The notes: a model not told the origin generated them from the sequence alone. 64,000 nucleotides of DNA from Paenibacillus_E sp964253085 (GCF_964253085.1 NZ_CAXUQH020000001.1:248001-312000); one strand, 5' to 3'. Positions 19,113 through 29,721 are shown, counted from the stretch's first letter. A program made the numbers and translations.

Positions 19113-20642
19113 ATGATTTTAACTACAGTGGAACAATGGCAGGAATGGTCCTCTAGCTACAACATGCTGCCGTATGTAATCAAATTAGGCCTAGCCGATG
19201 ATCGGATTGCCTCATGGGAAGACGCGTGGAAAGAAGCTTCGCCGGATTCCTTCGTTCTTGAAAGCGGGAAGGGCGGACGATATACGCACTTTGGATTACA
19301 TCCCTTTTCGACTGTCCGTGGTACAGGCTTGGAAGCTGACATCACAACTCACACGAATTCAACAATATCACGCCTACAAGGAAAGCCACTCGACATCGTC
19401 AAGCAATGGATGTCCGCTTATCGTAGTCCGAAAGTCCAAGGTGCGCCCAAATTTGTAGGTGGCTGCGTAGGTTATTGGAGCTACGATGTGATTCGCACCA
19501 TTGAGAAACTGCCAGAGCAAGCGAAGGATGATCTACCGATCCCTGATTACAGCTTCGCTATGTATGATCAGGTATGGACGCTGGATCACACGGAGAAGAG
19601 TCTTTTCATCGCTGTGCATATGCCCGCCCACAAAGGCGCAGACATCAGCGAGCTCTACGCACAGGCGCACGCTCGGGCCGAAGCCATGCTCGTCCGCTGG
19701 CACGCGATCCGCGCTGGTAACTGGTCCGGCACACCGCTGAGCGGTGCCGATCAACCCGCGATGGCGCGCGAGCAGCTGCACATCGACGTCGAAAGCATCG
19801 CAGGCATCCAGCCTGCCTTTGACAAAGCCGCGTACATGGCTGCGGTGGAGCGCATCCAAGCATACATCTCCCAAGGTGACGTGTTCCAAGTCAACTTGTC
19901 GGTCAGACAGAGCCGGCAGCTGCGCACGACGCCGGAGGAGATTTACGAGGCGCTGCGCATCGTAAATCCTTCGCCCTACATGGGCTTGCTGCGCTTCGCA
20001 GGCTTCGCCCTTGTCTCCGGCTCGCCGGAGCTGCTCGTGCAGCTCGAGGACGGCATCCTGCGGACGCGTCCGATCGCTGGCACGCGCCCGCGCGGCAAGG
20101 ACGCACAGGATGATCTGCGCCTAGCCGGCGAACTCATCCATAACGACAAAGAGCGTGCCGAGCACGTCATGCTGGTCGACCTTGAGCGCAACGACTTAGG
20201 CCGCATCTCGCGATATGGCTCCGTCCATGTGAAAGACTTTATGGTCATCGAGTACTATTCCCATGTGATGCACATCGTTTCCGAAGTTGTCGGTGAGTTG
20301 GCGGAAGGAAAGGACGCCTATGATGTCATTGCGGCAACCTTTCCTGGTGGTACCATTACAGGGGCACCGAAGATCCGCTGCATGGAAATCATTGAAGAAT
20401 TAGAGCCAGTGCGTCGTGGTCCTTACACGGGTTCGATGGGATGGATTGACTATAATGGCAATATGGAATTTAATATTATTATACGCACGTTAGTAGCGGT
20501 TGAGGGGATGGGACATATTCAAGCAGGAGCTGGGATCGTCATAGATTCTATTCCAGAGCGTGAGTACATCGAATCCTTGAACAAAGCCAAAGCGATGTGG
20601 AAAGCAATCGAGTATAGCGAGCGGAGCATGAGCCGAGCTTAA
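19113..20642 (+). CDS. pabB: Aminodeoxychorismate synthase component I
   Basis: A 509-residue chorismate-utilising enzyme that, with PabA, makes 4-amino-4-deoxychorismate for folate. Motifs are SGSPELLV, RTRPIAGTRPRG, ERAEHVMLVDLERNDLGR and the C-terminal GGTITGAPKIRCMEII. The PIAGT motif resembles TrpE and lacks the lysine of E. coli PabB (PIKGT), so sequence alone could suggest anthranilate synthase; the pabA-pabC-folP context decides for PabB. The RBS is AAGGAG. Codons from about 19640 to 20220 are much richer in G+C than the flanks. Confidence 0.9.
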   Translation: MILTTVEQWQEWSSSYNMLPYVIKLGLADDRIASWEDAWKEASPDSFVLESGKGGRYTHFGLHPFSTVRGTGLEADITTHTNSTISRLQGKPLDIVKQWMSAYRSPKVQGAPKFVGGCVGYWSYDVIRTIEKLPEQAKDDLPIPDYSFAMYDQVWTLDHTEKSLFIAVHMPAHKGADISELYAQAHARAEAMLVRWHAIRAGNWSGTPLSGADQPAMAREQLHIDVESIAGIQPAFDKAAYMAAVERIQAYISQGDVFQVNLSVRQSRQLRTTPEEIYEALRIVNPSPYMGLLRFAGFALVSGSPELLVQLEDGILRTRPIAGTRPRGKDAQDDLRLAGELIHNDKERAEHVMLVDLERNDLGRISRYGSVHVKDFMVIEYYSHVMHIVSEVVGELAEGKDAYDVIAATFPGGTITGAPKIRCMEIIEELEPVRRGPYTGSMGWIDYNGNMEFNIIIRTLVAVEGMGHIQAGAGIVIDSIPEREYIESLNKAKAMWKAIEYSERSMSRA

Positions 20643-20674
20643 GCCCGAGTGGGCAGACGAAAGGGGAGCTTAGA

Positions 20675-21256
20675 ATGATTTTAGTGATTGATAATTATGA
20701 TTCGTTTACGTACAACCTTGTTCAGTATTTAGGAGAGATTGGCGAGGAAGTCATCGTTCGTCGTAATGACGAAATTGATTTGGCAGGTGTCGAGGCGTTA
20801 GCGCCGGACCATATCTTAATATCTCCAGGTCCTTGCACGCCGAATGAAGCTGGAATTAGCTTATCACTGATTGACCATTTTAAAGGGATCATCCCGATTT
20901 TCGGCGTTTGCCTAGGACATCAATCCATTGGCCAAGCTTTCGGTGGCGATGTGATTCGCGCAGAGCGCTTGATGCACGGTAAAACCTCGGAGATTTTCCA
21001 CGACGGGACAACCTTATTCGAAGGGCTTCCGTCACCTTTCATTGCAACGCGTTATCATTCCTTAATCGTAAAAACAGAAACCTTGCCCGATTGCCTAGAA
21101 ATCAGCGCACAAACAGCTGAAGGCGAAATCATGGCTCTGCGTCATAAAGAGTATCCGATCGAAGGGGTGCAATTCCACCCAGAATCGATCATCACCCAGC
21201 ATGGACATCAAATGCTGCGTAATTTTCTTCGCCGCACAGCGAAGTCAGGGGTCTAA
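20675..21256 (+). CDS. pabA: Glutamine amidotransferase of aminodeoxychorismate/anthranilate synthase
   Basis: A 193-residue class I amidotransferase that supplies ammonia to PabB. Nucleophile Cys79 lies in GVCLGHQ; His and Glu of the triad lie in FHPES (about 171-175); the oxyanion motif SPGPC is at 50-54. In B. subtilis this subunit also serves TrpE. The RBS is AGGGGAG. No trp genes are in the window. Confidence 0.94.
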   Translation: MILVIDNYDSFTYNLVQYLGEIGEEVIVRRNDEIDLAGVEALAPDHILISPGPCTPNEAGISLSLIDHFKGIIPIFGVCLGHQSIGQAFGGDVIRAERLMHGKTSEIFHDGTTLFEGLPSPFIATRYHSLIVKTETLPDCLEISAQTAEGEIMALRHKEYPIEGVQFHPESIITQHGHQMLRNFLRRTAKSGV

Positions 21257-21263
21257 CCGTCGT

Positions 21264-22130
21264 ATGATTATCTCCATCAATGGAACTTTAATTGAAGAAA
21301 CACAAGCCGTGGTCTCCGTTTACGATCACGGTTTTCTTTACGGGGTCGGCTTATTCGAGACATTTCGAACCTACAACCGCAAACCATTCCTGCTTGCAGA
21401 GCATCTTCGTCGTCTAACCGAGGGGTGCTATGAGCTCGGTATCGTTTATGAGCCTAACCTAGAGGAACTAACGCAACGTATCGAGCAACTGCTCCAAGTC
21501 AACAATCTCGAGGAGGCTTATATCCGATATTCCGTTTCTGCGGGTGTCGAGGCATTAGGTCTTCCTTCCGGCGACTATACGAAGCCATCAGAAATCGTCT
21601 ACATCAAGCCTTTACCTCCAAGGGATGAAAATACTTACCTTCATGGCAAAGCACTGCAACTACTGAAGCTGCCACGCAATACACCGGAAGGCTTATATCG
21701 GTTTAAGTCCTTTCATTATATGAACAACATTTTGGCTCGAAGAGAGCTTGGGCAGTATGCATGGGCAACTGGGGCGGAGGGCCTTATGCTATCGGAAGAT
21801 GGCTATGTGGCGGAAGGGATCGTCAGCAACCTCTTTTTCGTCAAAAATAACATCCTATACACCTCATCGCTCGATACGGGCATCTTGCCGGGCATCACGA
21901 GAGCGCATGTGATTAATCTCGCACAGCAATTTCAGCTTCCTACACAGGACGGCTTGTACCGTTGGGAAGATCTCGTAGATGCAGAAGAAGTGTTTCTCGT
22001 GAATTCGATCCAAGAAATCGTTCCTGTCACCACCTTGTACACACCGAGTGGACAATCTTATACCGTAGGCACGGGATCTCGGGGGCCGATAACGGAACAG
22101 TTGATTGGGTACTATGCATTATCACAGTAA
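21264..22130 (+). CDS. pabC: Aminodeoxychorismate lyase
   Basis: A 288-residue fold-type IV PLP enzyme that releases p-aminobenzoate and pyruvate. ATG 21264 (MIISINGTLI) is the family start; the open frame further upstream lies inside pabA. Features are YDHGFLYGVGLFETFRTY, a likely PLP lysine in YRFKSFHYMNN, and the C-terminal GITRAHVI region. It begins 7 bp after pabA. Confidence 0.92.
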   Translation: MIISINGTLIEETQAVVSVYDHGFLYGVGLFETFRTYNRKPFLLAEHLRRLTEGCYELGIVYEPNLEELTQRIEQLLQVNNLEEAYIRYSVSAGVEALGLPSGDYTKPSEIVYIKPLPPRDENTYLHGKALQLLKLPRNTPEGLYRFKSFHYMNNILARRELGQYAWATGAEGLMLSEDGYVAEGIVSNLFFVKNNILYTSSLDTGILPGITRAHVINLAQQFQLPTQDGLYRWEDLVDAEEVFLVNSIQEIVPVTTLYTPSGQSYTVGTGSRGPITEQLIGYYALSQ

Positions 22131-22151
22131 CGAACAGGAAGTGAACCTTAT

Positions 22152-22973
22152 ATGAATGTGTTATCCTGTAGAGGACACGAACTGCCCATTGGTGATCGAA
22201 CGATCATTATGGGCATATTAAACGTAACGCCAGATTCTTTCTCGGATGGCGGTAGCTACCAACAAGTCGAAGATGCGATTCGCAAAGCCCATCAAATGGT
22301 TGCGGAAGGCGCAGACATCATCGACATTGGCGGAGAATCCACACGACCGGGTGCGGCGACCGTCACACTAGACGAGGAACTGCAGCGTGTAATCCCTGTC
22401 GTTGAGGCGATTCGCCGTGAAATCAGCATTCCGATTTCCATTGATACCTACAAAGCGGAAGTAGCTAGACATGCCCTAGAGGCAGGAGCCCACATCATCA
22501 ATGATGTTTGGGGCGGTCAAGCGGATGCCGACATGGCAGCAGTGGTGGCGCAATATGATTGTCCTTTTATCATTACCCATAATCGGATAAGCTCAGAATA
22601 TGTCGAATTTCTCCCAGAAGTGATCGGGGATCTCCGTCGTTATACGGATCAGGCTTTGCAAGCAGGGGTTAAGCCAGAGCATATCATTCTTGATCCTGGC
22701 ATTGGTTTTGCCAAATCCTACGAGCAAAATCTCTATCTAATGAACAACCTACGCCCGATCGTAGACCTTGGATATCCAGTTCTTTTAGGCACCTCGCGCA
22801 AAAGCGTCATCGGACTCACCCTTGGGCTACCTCCCGAGGAGCGCCTCGAAGGGACGGCAGCAACAGTTGTACTTGGGATTGCGCAAGGGTGTGGAATCGT
22901 TAGAGTCCACGATATTCAAGCCATCAAACGGTTAGCTGCTATGACGGATGCCATGTTGCGCAGCAAACTTTAA
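22152..22973 (+). CDS. folP: Dihydropteroate synthase
   Basis: A 273-residue TIM-barrel enzyme joining p-aminobenzoate to the pterin; the target of sulfonamides. Signatures are MGILNVTPDSFSDGG, GADIIDIGGESTRPGA, HIINDVWGG and LLGTSRKSVIG (the Arg/Lys phosphate site). It follows pabC by 21 bp and is followed by folB and folK. Confidence 0.96.
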   Translation: MNVLSCRGHELPIGDRTIIMGILNVTPDSFSDGGSYQQVEDAIRKAHQMVAEGADIIDIGGESTRPGAATVTLDEELQRVIPVVEAIRREISIPISIDTYKAEVARHALEAGAHIINDVWGGQADADMAAVVAQYDCPFIITHNRISSEYVEFLPEVIGDLRRYTDQALQAGVKPEHIILDPGIGFAKSYEQNLYLMNNLRPIVDLGYPVLLGTSRKSVIGLTLGLPPEERLEGTAATVVLGIAQGCGIVRVHDIQAIKRLAAMTDAMLRSKL

Positions 22974-23035
22974 TATATAAGGATTTCGACTTGATATAGC
23001 TCACTCTCTTTATTTTAACCCTGGAGGCTTCCCAA

Positions 23036-23404
23036 ATGGACAAAATCACGCTTTCCCGCATGCAATTTTTTGGCAATCACGGTGTGTTCCCTGAAGAAAA
23101 TACGTTGGGCCAACGCTTCTACGTCGATGTAGAGCTAATGCTCCCTTTAGATAAAGCTGGAAAGACCGATGACTTGACGGAAACGGTTCATTATGGCGAG
23201 GCTTTTTTTCTAATCAAAGAGATCGTGGAAGGGCGTACGTACAAATTAATCGAGGCATTAGCAGAAAATATTGCATCCGAGCTCCTGCATACTTATACTA
23301 GTATCAATGAAGTGACGGTTCGCGTTATTAAACCGCATCCGCCCTTCGCCGTTATTTTTGACGGTGTTACGATAGAGATCAACCGAAAGCGGGCATTGGA
23401 ATGA
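23036..23404 (+). CDS. folB: Dihydroneopterin aldolase
   Basis: A 122-residue enzyme that cleaves dihydroneopterin to 6-hydroxymethyl-dihydropterin. It has MQFFGNHGVFPEEN, the ALAENIA region with the catalytic Glu/Tyr surroundings, and KPHPPFAVIFDGV. The RBS is TGGAGG. It overlaps folK by 4 nt (ATGA). Confidence 0.94.
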   Translation: MDKITLSRMQFFGNHGVFPEENTLGQRFYVDVELMLPLDKAGKTDDLTETVHYGEAFFLIKEIVEGRTYKLIEALAENIASELLHTYTSINEVTVRVIKPHPPFAVIFDGVTIEINRKRALE

Positions 23405-23913
23405 CAGCCGAAGATCGAGAACGCACGATTGCTTACGTCGCATTAGGCTCTAACATTGATAAGCGGGAACATTATTTGCAGGGTGCAATCGCAGCGCTGA
23501 ATGAGGAATCGGGGATAACGGTGACGGGACTGTCCAGCATCTATGAAACCGAGCCTGTTGGCTATGTGGATCAATCTGCTTTTCTAAATATGGTTATTCA
23601 AATTCATACTGATTTATCGCCTGAAGTGTTACTGGCTACCTTACTAGCCATCGAGAACAGTTTGGGTCGGACGCGTGACTTACGTTGGGGACCCCGAACA
23701 ATTGACTTGGATTTGCTCCTGTATGGTGATCATCAGCTTATGACCCCCGACTTGATCATTCCGCATCCGCGGATGCATGAGCGGGCTTTTGTATTAGTGC
23801 CCCTCTCTGAGGTTCTCTACGCGCGGCAGGACGCTCTATTTGAATCTATCTCTGCACACTTGGAGAAACTGGAAGGAAAGGAAGGCGTCATCCTATGGAA
23901 AAAAGCTCAATAG
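23401..23913 (+). CDS. folK: 2-amino-4-hydroxy-6-hydroxymethyldihydropteridine diphosphokinase
   Basis: A 170-residue HPPK that adds pyrophosphate to the pterin before FolP. Motifs are VALGSNI, YETEPVG, ENSLGRTRDLRWGPRTIDLDLLLYG and HPRMHERAFVLVPL. It is coupled to folB, and its end overlaps the start of yazB by 19 nt. Confidence 0.95.
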   Translation: MTAEDRERTIAYVALGSNIDKREHYLQGAIAALNEESGITVTGLSSIYETEPVGYVDQSAFLNMVIQIHTDLSPEVLLATLLAIENSLGRTRDLRWGPRTIDLDLLLYGDHQLMTPDLIIPHPRMHERAFVLVPLSEVLYARQDALFESISAHLEKLEGKEGVILWKKAQ

Positions 23914-24107
23914 CACAGCGCATTCGCGCTTTTCGTAAATTAAAAGGCTATACGCAGAGTGAATTGGCCGATTTGTTAGGCGTATCTATTGCCATCTTAG
24001 GGGCGATTGAACGAGGAACACGCAAGCCAGACAATAAAATGATTCATAATATCTCGCAAGTTCTTAACATAGAACCCGATGAATTAGTCGCAGTAGTTGT
24101 GAAATGA
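23895..24107 (+). CDS. yazB: Small XRE-family HTH protein, YazB-like
   Basis: A 70-residue single-domain DNA-binding protein. The helix-turn-helix is YTQSELADLLGVSIAILGAIE (helices about 19-39), as in Cro/CI-type proteins. It lies between folK and dusB exactly as in B. subtilis. Its target is unknown. Confidence 0.85.
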   Translation: MEKSSIAQRIRAFRKLKGYTQSELADLLGVSIAILGAIERGTRKPDNKMIHNISQVLNIEPDELVAVVVK

Positions 24108-24124
24108 GAGGAGTGGAATCTTCG

Positions 24125-25141
24125 GTGCTGAAAATAGGAAATGTCGAAGCTCCCAATAAAGTTGTATTAGCCCCAATGGCGGGCGTGTGTAATCCAGCGT
24201 TTCGATTAATTGCCAAAGAGTTTGGTACAGGCTTAGTCTGTGCGGAGATGGTTAGTGATAAAGCGATCGTCCACGGTAATGCACGCTCAATGGAAATGTT
24301 GTATGTGGATGATCGTGAAAAGCCATTGAGTCTCCAAATTTTTGGAGGCGACACGGAGACATTGGTTCAAGCGGCTAGAATTGTTGATCAACATACGAAT
24401 GCGGATATTATTGATATCAACATGGGATGCCCAGTTCCCAAAATCACGAAATGTGATGCGGGCGCTAGATGGTTGCTCCAACCAGATAAAATCGAAGCCA
24501 TGATCGCGACAGTTGTTGCCGCTGTGAGTAAACCTGTTACGGTGAAGATGCGTATTGGTTGGGACTCGGAACATATTTATGCTGTCGAAAATGCGAAAGC
24601 TGTCGAAAGAGGCGGCGGCAGCGCCGTTAGTGTTCATGGGCGTACACGAGAGCAGCTGTATACGGGCAAAGCTGATTGGGATATCATCCGCGAGGTGAAG
24701 CAAGCACTTTCGATTCCGGTTATTGGTAACGGTGATGTCGTCACACCGGAGGATGCCAAGCGCATGCTGGATCAAACGGGTGTAGATGGCGTAATGATCG
24801 GACGTGGTGCGTTAGGTAACCCATGGATGTTGTATCGTACAGTGCAATATCTGGCCAATGGTGAACTCCCGCCGGAACCTTCGGCAGAAGAGAAAATCCG
24901 CATCGCGATTTTGCATATGGATCGACTAATTGCCCTCAAAGGTGAGCATGTTGCCGTGAAGGAAATGCGCAAACACATGGCTTGGTACCTCAAAGGCATG
25001 ACGGGAGCAGCCCGTGTGAAAGACATCATTATGGAGACAGAGAAACGGGATGAAATGGTTCGTACATTGGACGCTTACGTCGAGCAACTTGCGACGAGTT
25101 CCTTGTCTGGGACAGCCGAAGAATCAGCCGTGCTGCATTAA
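24125..25141 (+). CDS. dusB: tRNA-dihydrouridine synthase B
   Basis: A 338-residue FMN enzyme that reduces uridine in the tRNA D-loop. It shows APMAGVCNPAFR, MGCPVPK with the catalytic Cys in the NMGCP segment, VKMRIGWD, VHGRTREQLYTG and IGNGDV. GTG 24125 (start of LKIGN) is preferred because GAGGAG lies about 10 nt upstream and the family begins there; an ATG at 24104, overlapping the yazB stop, is the alternative. Confidence 0.9.
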   Translation: MLKIGNVEAPNKVVLAPMAGVCNPAFRLIAKEFGTGLVCAEMVSDKAIVHGNARSMEMLYVDDREKPLSLQIFGGDTETLVQAARIVDQHTNADIIDINMGCPVPKITKCDAGARWLLQPDKIEAMIATVVAAVSKPVTVKMRIGWDSEHIYAVENAKAVERGGGSAVSVHGRTREQLYTGKADWDIIREVKQALSIPVIGNGDVVTPEDAKRMLDQTGVDGVMIGRGALGNPWMLYRTVQYLANGELPPEPSAEEKIRIAILHMDRLIALKGEHVAVKEMRKHMAWYLKGMTGAARVKDIIMETEKRDEMVRTLDAYVEQLATSSLSGTAEESAVLH

Positions 25142-25163
25142 AAACATCCCACAATGGTTGACA

Positions 25164-25192
25164 TTGACATTTTGAAACCGTTGCAATATAAT
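25164..25192 (+). promoter_or_regulatory. Strong promoter upstream of greA
   Basis: TTGACA (25164-25169), a 17-bp spacer and TATAAT (25187-25192): a full consensus sigma-A promoter. It implies a leader of roughly 160 nt before greA. Confidence 0.85.
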
Positions 25193-25362
25193 CAGTCAAT
25201 ATTAATGTGTTCCTGCATATATTGAAAGACTAACGAGTAAGCAACTTATAATGAAACGTGAATTCATACTACTTGAATCAGCTCTATAAAGACCCAACTC
25301 CTAGCAGGAAGCATCGATTCAACGATATGAAAATCTTTCACATGACGGGAGATCAGTTGGCA

Positions 25363-25839
25363 ATGGCTGAAAAAGAGGTCATTCTTACACCAGTAGGGCT
25401 ACGGAAATTAGAGGATGAACTTGAACATCTGAAATCCGTGAAACGCCGGGAAGTCGCGGAAAGAATTAAGGTTGCCATCGGTTATGGCGATATTAGTGAG
25501 AATTCCGAGTACGAAGACGCGAAGAACGAGCAAGCCTTTATTGAAGGAAGAATCATTACATTAGAAAAAATGCTGCGCAATGCGCGGATTATTAATAACG
25601 ATGATGTCGATATTAACACAGTTAGTGTTGGATCGATTGTTACGCTGAAAGACTTGGAATATGGTGACTTGGTAGAATACAACATTGTAGGTTCGGCTGA
25701 ATCCGATCCGTTGCAGAATAAGATTTCTAATGAAAGCCCTGTGGGTAGAGCTATTCTAGGCAAGCAAAAGGGCACCAACGTTGATGTTGTAGTACCTGCT
25801 GGCGTCATTCAGTATCAAATTATTGATATTAAAAAGTAG
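25363..25839 (+). CDS. greA: Transcript cleavage factor GreA
   Basis: A 158-residue factor that rescues backtracked RNA polymerase. ATG 25363 (MAEKEVILTPVG) gives the normal family length; the open frame extends upstream to 25258 but that part is not GreA-like. The N-terminal coiled coil has acidic tip residues at ISENSEYEDAKNEQ; the C-terminal FKBP-like domain is complete (SIVTLKDLEYG...GVIQYQIIDI). GGGAG (25347-25351) is the RBS. Confidence 0.93.
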   Translation: MAEKEVILTPVGLRKLEDELEHLKSVKRREVAERIKVAIGYGDISENSEYEDAKNEQAFIEGRIITLEKMLRNARIINNDDVDINTVSVGSIVTLKDLEYGDLVEYNIVGSAESDPLQNKISNESPVGRAILGKQKGTNVDVVVPAGVIQYQIIDIKK

Positions 25840-25860
25840 CGTGCAGCCGCAAGCCTTTTG

Positions 25861-25886
25861 GAAAGCTTCCCTCAGGAAGCTTTTTT
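25861..25886 (+). terminator. Terminator after greA
   Basis: AAGCTTCC-CTCA-GGAAGCTT hairpin followed by T6. Confidence 0.9.
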
Positions 25887-25926
25887 CCGTTCACAGCCCT
25901 AAACCAATTCGTAGGAGATGAAAAAC

Positions 25927-27423
25927 ATGAGTCAGGAACTAGAATTAAATGAATTGCTCGTTATCAGGCGCAACAAATTGGACGAGCTTCGCGGTCTTGG
26001 TGTCGATCCATTCGGCGGCAAATTTGTAAGAACGCATTCAGCGGGAGATATTCTTGCTGCTTATCAAGAGATGAGCAAAGAAGATTTAGACGAAGCGAAC
26101 GTAGTGGTACGTATTGCTGGACGTATTATGCAGAAGAGAAGTATGGGTAAGGCTAGCTTCGCACATCTGCAAGACATTACTGGGAAAATTCAAATCTACG
26201 TGCGTGAAGATGCGCTAGAAGCGAACATATATAAAGCTTTTGATATACTTGATCTAGGCGACATGGTAGGGGTGGAAGGTGTTGTTTTCAAAACGAAAAC
26301 AGGCGAAACCTCTATTAAAGTGAAATCACTTGAGGTATTGACGAAATCTTTGCTTCCATTGCCGGATAAATTCCATGGCCTTAGTGATGTTGAGCTTCGC
26401 TACCGTCAACGTTATGTAGACCTGATTATGAACCAAGATGTTCAGAAGACGTTTATTCTACGTTCCAAAATCATTCAATCCATGCGCCGTTATTTAGATT
26501 CCTTGGGCTATTTGGAAGTGGAGACACCAACATTGCATTCCATCGCTGGTGGGGCCTCTGCACGTCCATTTAACACACATCACAACGCGTTGGATATGCA
26601 GCTTCATATGCGTATTGCTATTGAGCTTCATTTGAAGCGTCTTATTGTTGGTGGGCTGGAGAAAGTTTATGAAATCGGCCGTGTATATCGCAATGAGGGG
26701 ATTTCTACGCGCCATAACCCTGAATTCACGATGATCGAGTTGTACGAGGCGTATGCCGACTACAAGGATATCATGAAGTTGACAGAAGAGCTTGTTGCTC
26801 ATATCGCGCAAGAGGTGCTTGGGCAGACAACGATTCCTTATGGGGACCATGAGGTTGATTTAGCTGTAGGTTGGAGACGTGTCTCCATGGTTGATGCGAT
26901 CAAAGAAGTCACGGGTGTAGACTTTAGTGTTCATATGACGAATGAGCAAGCGCATGGTTTGGCCAAAGAGCACAAGGTTTCTGTTGAGCCGCATATGACA
27001 TTTGGTCACATTGTGAACCAGTTCTTCGAAACGTTTGTTGAAGAGACGTTGATTCAGCCTACTTTCATCTATGGGCATCCATTAGAGATTTCTCCGCTTG
27101 CCAAAAAGAACCCCGAGGATCCACGCTTTACGGATCGCTTTGAGCTCTTCATCGTGGCTCGTGAGCACGCGAATGCTTTTACAGAGCTTAATGATCCTAT
27201 TGATCAAAGAGAACGTTTTGAGGCGCAACTGCGCGAGAAAGATTTGGGCAACGATGAGGCACATGAAATGGATGAAGATTTCATTCGTGCTCTTGAGTAC
27301 GGTATGCCGCCAACGGGTGGTCTAGGTATAGGTATTGACCGTTTGGTTATGCTATTGACGAATGCACCATCGATCCGTGATGTCTTATTATTCCCGTTGA
27401 TGCGTGAACGCCAAGGCGAATAA
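25927..27423 (+). CDS. lysS: Lysyl-tRNA synthetase, class II
   Basis: A 498-residue enzyme. The N-terminal OB fold binds the anticodon (VVVRIAGRIMQKRSMGKASFAHLQD); class II motifs follow: motif 2 around YEIGRVYRNEGISTRHNPEFT and motif 3 GLGIGIDRLVML. ATG 25927 is chosen because TAGGAG ends 10 nt upstream, whereas ATG 25918 touches it. A terminator separates it from the rRNA locus. Confidence 0.97.
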   Translation: MSQELELNELLVIRRNKLDELRGLGVDPFGGKFVRTHSAGDILAAYQEMSKEDLDEANVVVRIAGRIMQKRSMGKASFAHLQDITGKIQIYVREDALEANIYKAFDILDLGDMVGVEGVVFKTKTGETSIKVKSLEVLTKSLLPLPDKFHGLSDVELRYRQRYVDLIMNQDVQKTFILRSKIIQSMRRYLDSLGYLEVETPTLHSIAGGASARPFNTHHNALDMQLHMRIAIELHLKRLIVGGLEKVYEIGRVYRNEGISTRHNPEFTMIELYEAYADYKDIMKLTEELVAHIAQEVLGQTTIPYGDHEVDLAVGWRRVSMVDAIKEVTGVDFSVHMTNEQAHGLAKEHKVSVEPHMTFGHIVNQFFETFVEETLIQPTFIYGHPLEISPLAKKNPEDPRFTDRFELFIVAREHANAFTELNDPIDQRERFEAQLREKDLGNDEAHEMDEDFIRALEYGMPPTGGLGIGIDRLVMLLTNAPSIRDVLLFPLMRERQGE

Positions 27424-27432
27424 TTTCTTCGT

Positions 27433-27465
27433 TTAGAGGCGCCATTTGGTGCCTCTAATTTTTTT
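27433..27465 (+). terminator. Terminator after lysS
   Basis: TTAGAGGC..CC-ATTT-GG..GCCTCTAA stem with T7. Confidence 0.9.
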
Positions 27466-27476
27466 GAAATTAGGAC

Positions 27477-27506
27477 TTGCAAAGTATATGTGGTCTGTGG
27501 TATCTT
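27477..27506 (+). promoter_or_regulatory. rrn promoter P1
   Basis: TTGCAA (27477-27482), an 18-bp spacer and TATCTT (27501-27506). GCCGCTGA (27516-27523) follows 10 nt later, a motif seen again after the promoter in front of 23S. Confidence 0.7.
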
Positions 27507-27576
27507 ATAAAAGTTGCCGCTGAGGACAACACGAGAAACACAAGAACACAACAAAAAAACAACTCGAAATTAAGAG

Positions 27577-27605
27577 TTGCAAATAAAAACTCAGTGTGGT
27601 ATATT
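27577..27605 (+). promoter_or_regulatory. rrn promoter P2
   Basis: TTGCAA (27577-27582), a 17-bp spacer and TATATT (27600-27605), in tandem with P1. A boxA-like TGATCTTTGAAAAC (about 27649-27662) lies downstream; AAAACTGAACAACGAGTGAG (from about 27659) begins the 5' strand of the 16S processing stem and pairs with the trailer at about 29349-29373. Confidence 0.75.
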
Positions 27606-27754
27606 GGTCTTCCGGCTTTCGAAAGAGAGCGGGTTGGACAAGAGTCATTGATCTTTGAAAACTGAACAACGAGTGAGTAAGCACAGTCGAGTAATTGACT
27701 ATAAAAGAGATTGCAAAATCTCGCTAGCTTCAAATGAGCATTTCAGCTTTTCTA

Positions 27755-29298
<1,544 letters not shown>

Positions 29299-29421
29299 TG
29301 GAGACTCGTGTCTGATAGACACAGTCAAGTGTGTTTAACACACAAATCGCTTACTCACTCGTGTTCAGTTTTGAAAGAGCAAGACTCTTTCTGCAAGGTG
29401 GTTTACACCATGTTGCAACCG

Positions 29422-29538
29422 TTTGGTGATGATGGCGGAAGGGATCCACGCGTTCCCATCTCGAACACGACCGTTAAGCCTTCCAGCGTCGATGGTACTT
29501 GAACCGCAGGGTTCTGGGAGAGTAGAACGTTGCCAAGC
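29422..29538 (+). rRNA. rrf: 5S ribosomal RNA, placed between 16S and 23S
   Basis: About 117 nt with the typical GTTCCCATCTCGAACACGA core, GTTAAGCC, CGATGGTA and the terminal GAGAGTAGAACGTTGCCAAGC. It lies 125 bp after 16S and before tRNA-Ile; no second 5S is seen after 23S, where it would normally be. Confidence 0.93.
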
Positions 29539-29541
29539 GAT

Positions 29542-29595
29542 ACCCATGGCAAGCTTTCGGAGAAAGCTTCGAAAGCTTGTAGGTGGGTTTTTATT
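29542..29595 (+). terminator. Terminator-like hairpin after 5S, inside the rRNA locus
   Basis: CAAGCTTTCG (29550-29559) pairs perfectly with CGAAAGCTTG (29570-29579); outer ACCCA/TGGGT (29542-29546, 29584-29588) extends the stem, and TTTTTATT follows. A competing short hairpin AAGCTTT-CGGAG-AAAGCTT (29551-29569) is also possible. Confidence 0.75.
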
Positions 29596-29614
29596 ATGGA
29601 AAGTTTCCCTATAC

Positions 29615-29693
<79 letters not shown>

Positions 29694-29721
29694 TAACTTC
29701 ATAGTGAAGTATCCCAATTAC

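Noticed and set aside
19533..20248. Several overlapping frames on the minus strand of pabB
   Set aside because: The GC-rich patch removes stop codons in other frames; none has an RBS or family features.
25258..25362. N-terminal extension of GreA
   Set aside because: The extra residues have no family similarity, no RBS lies before the GTG, and the internal ATG at 25363 gives the normal length.
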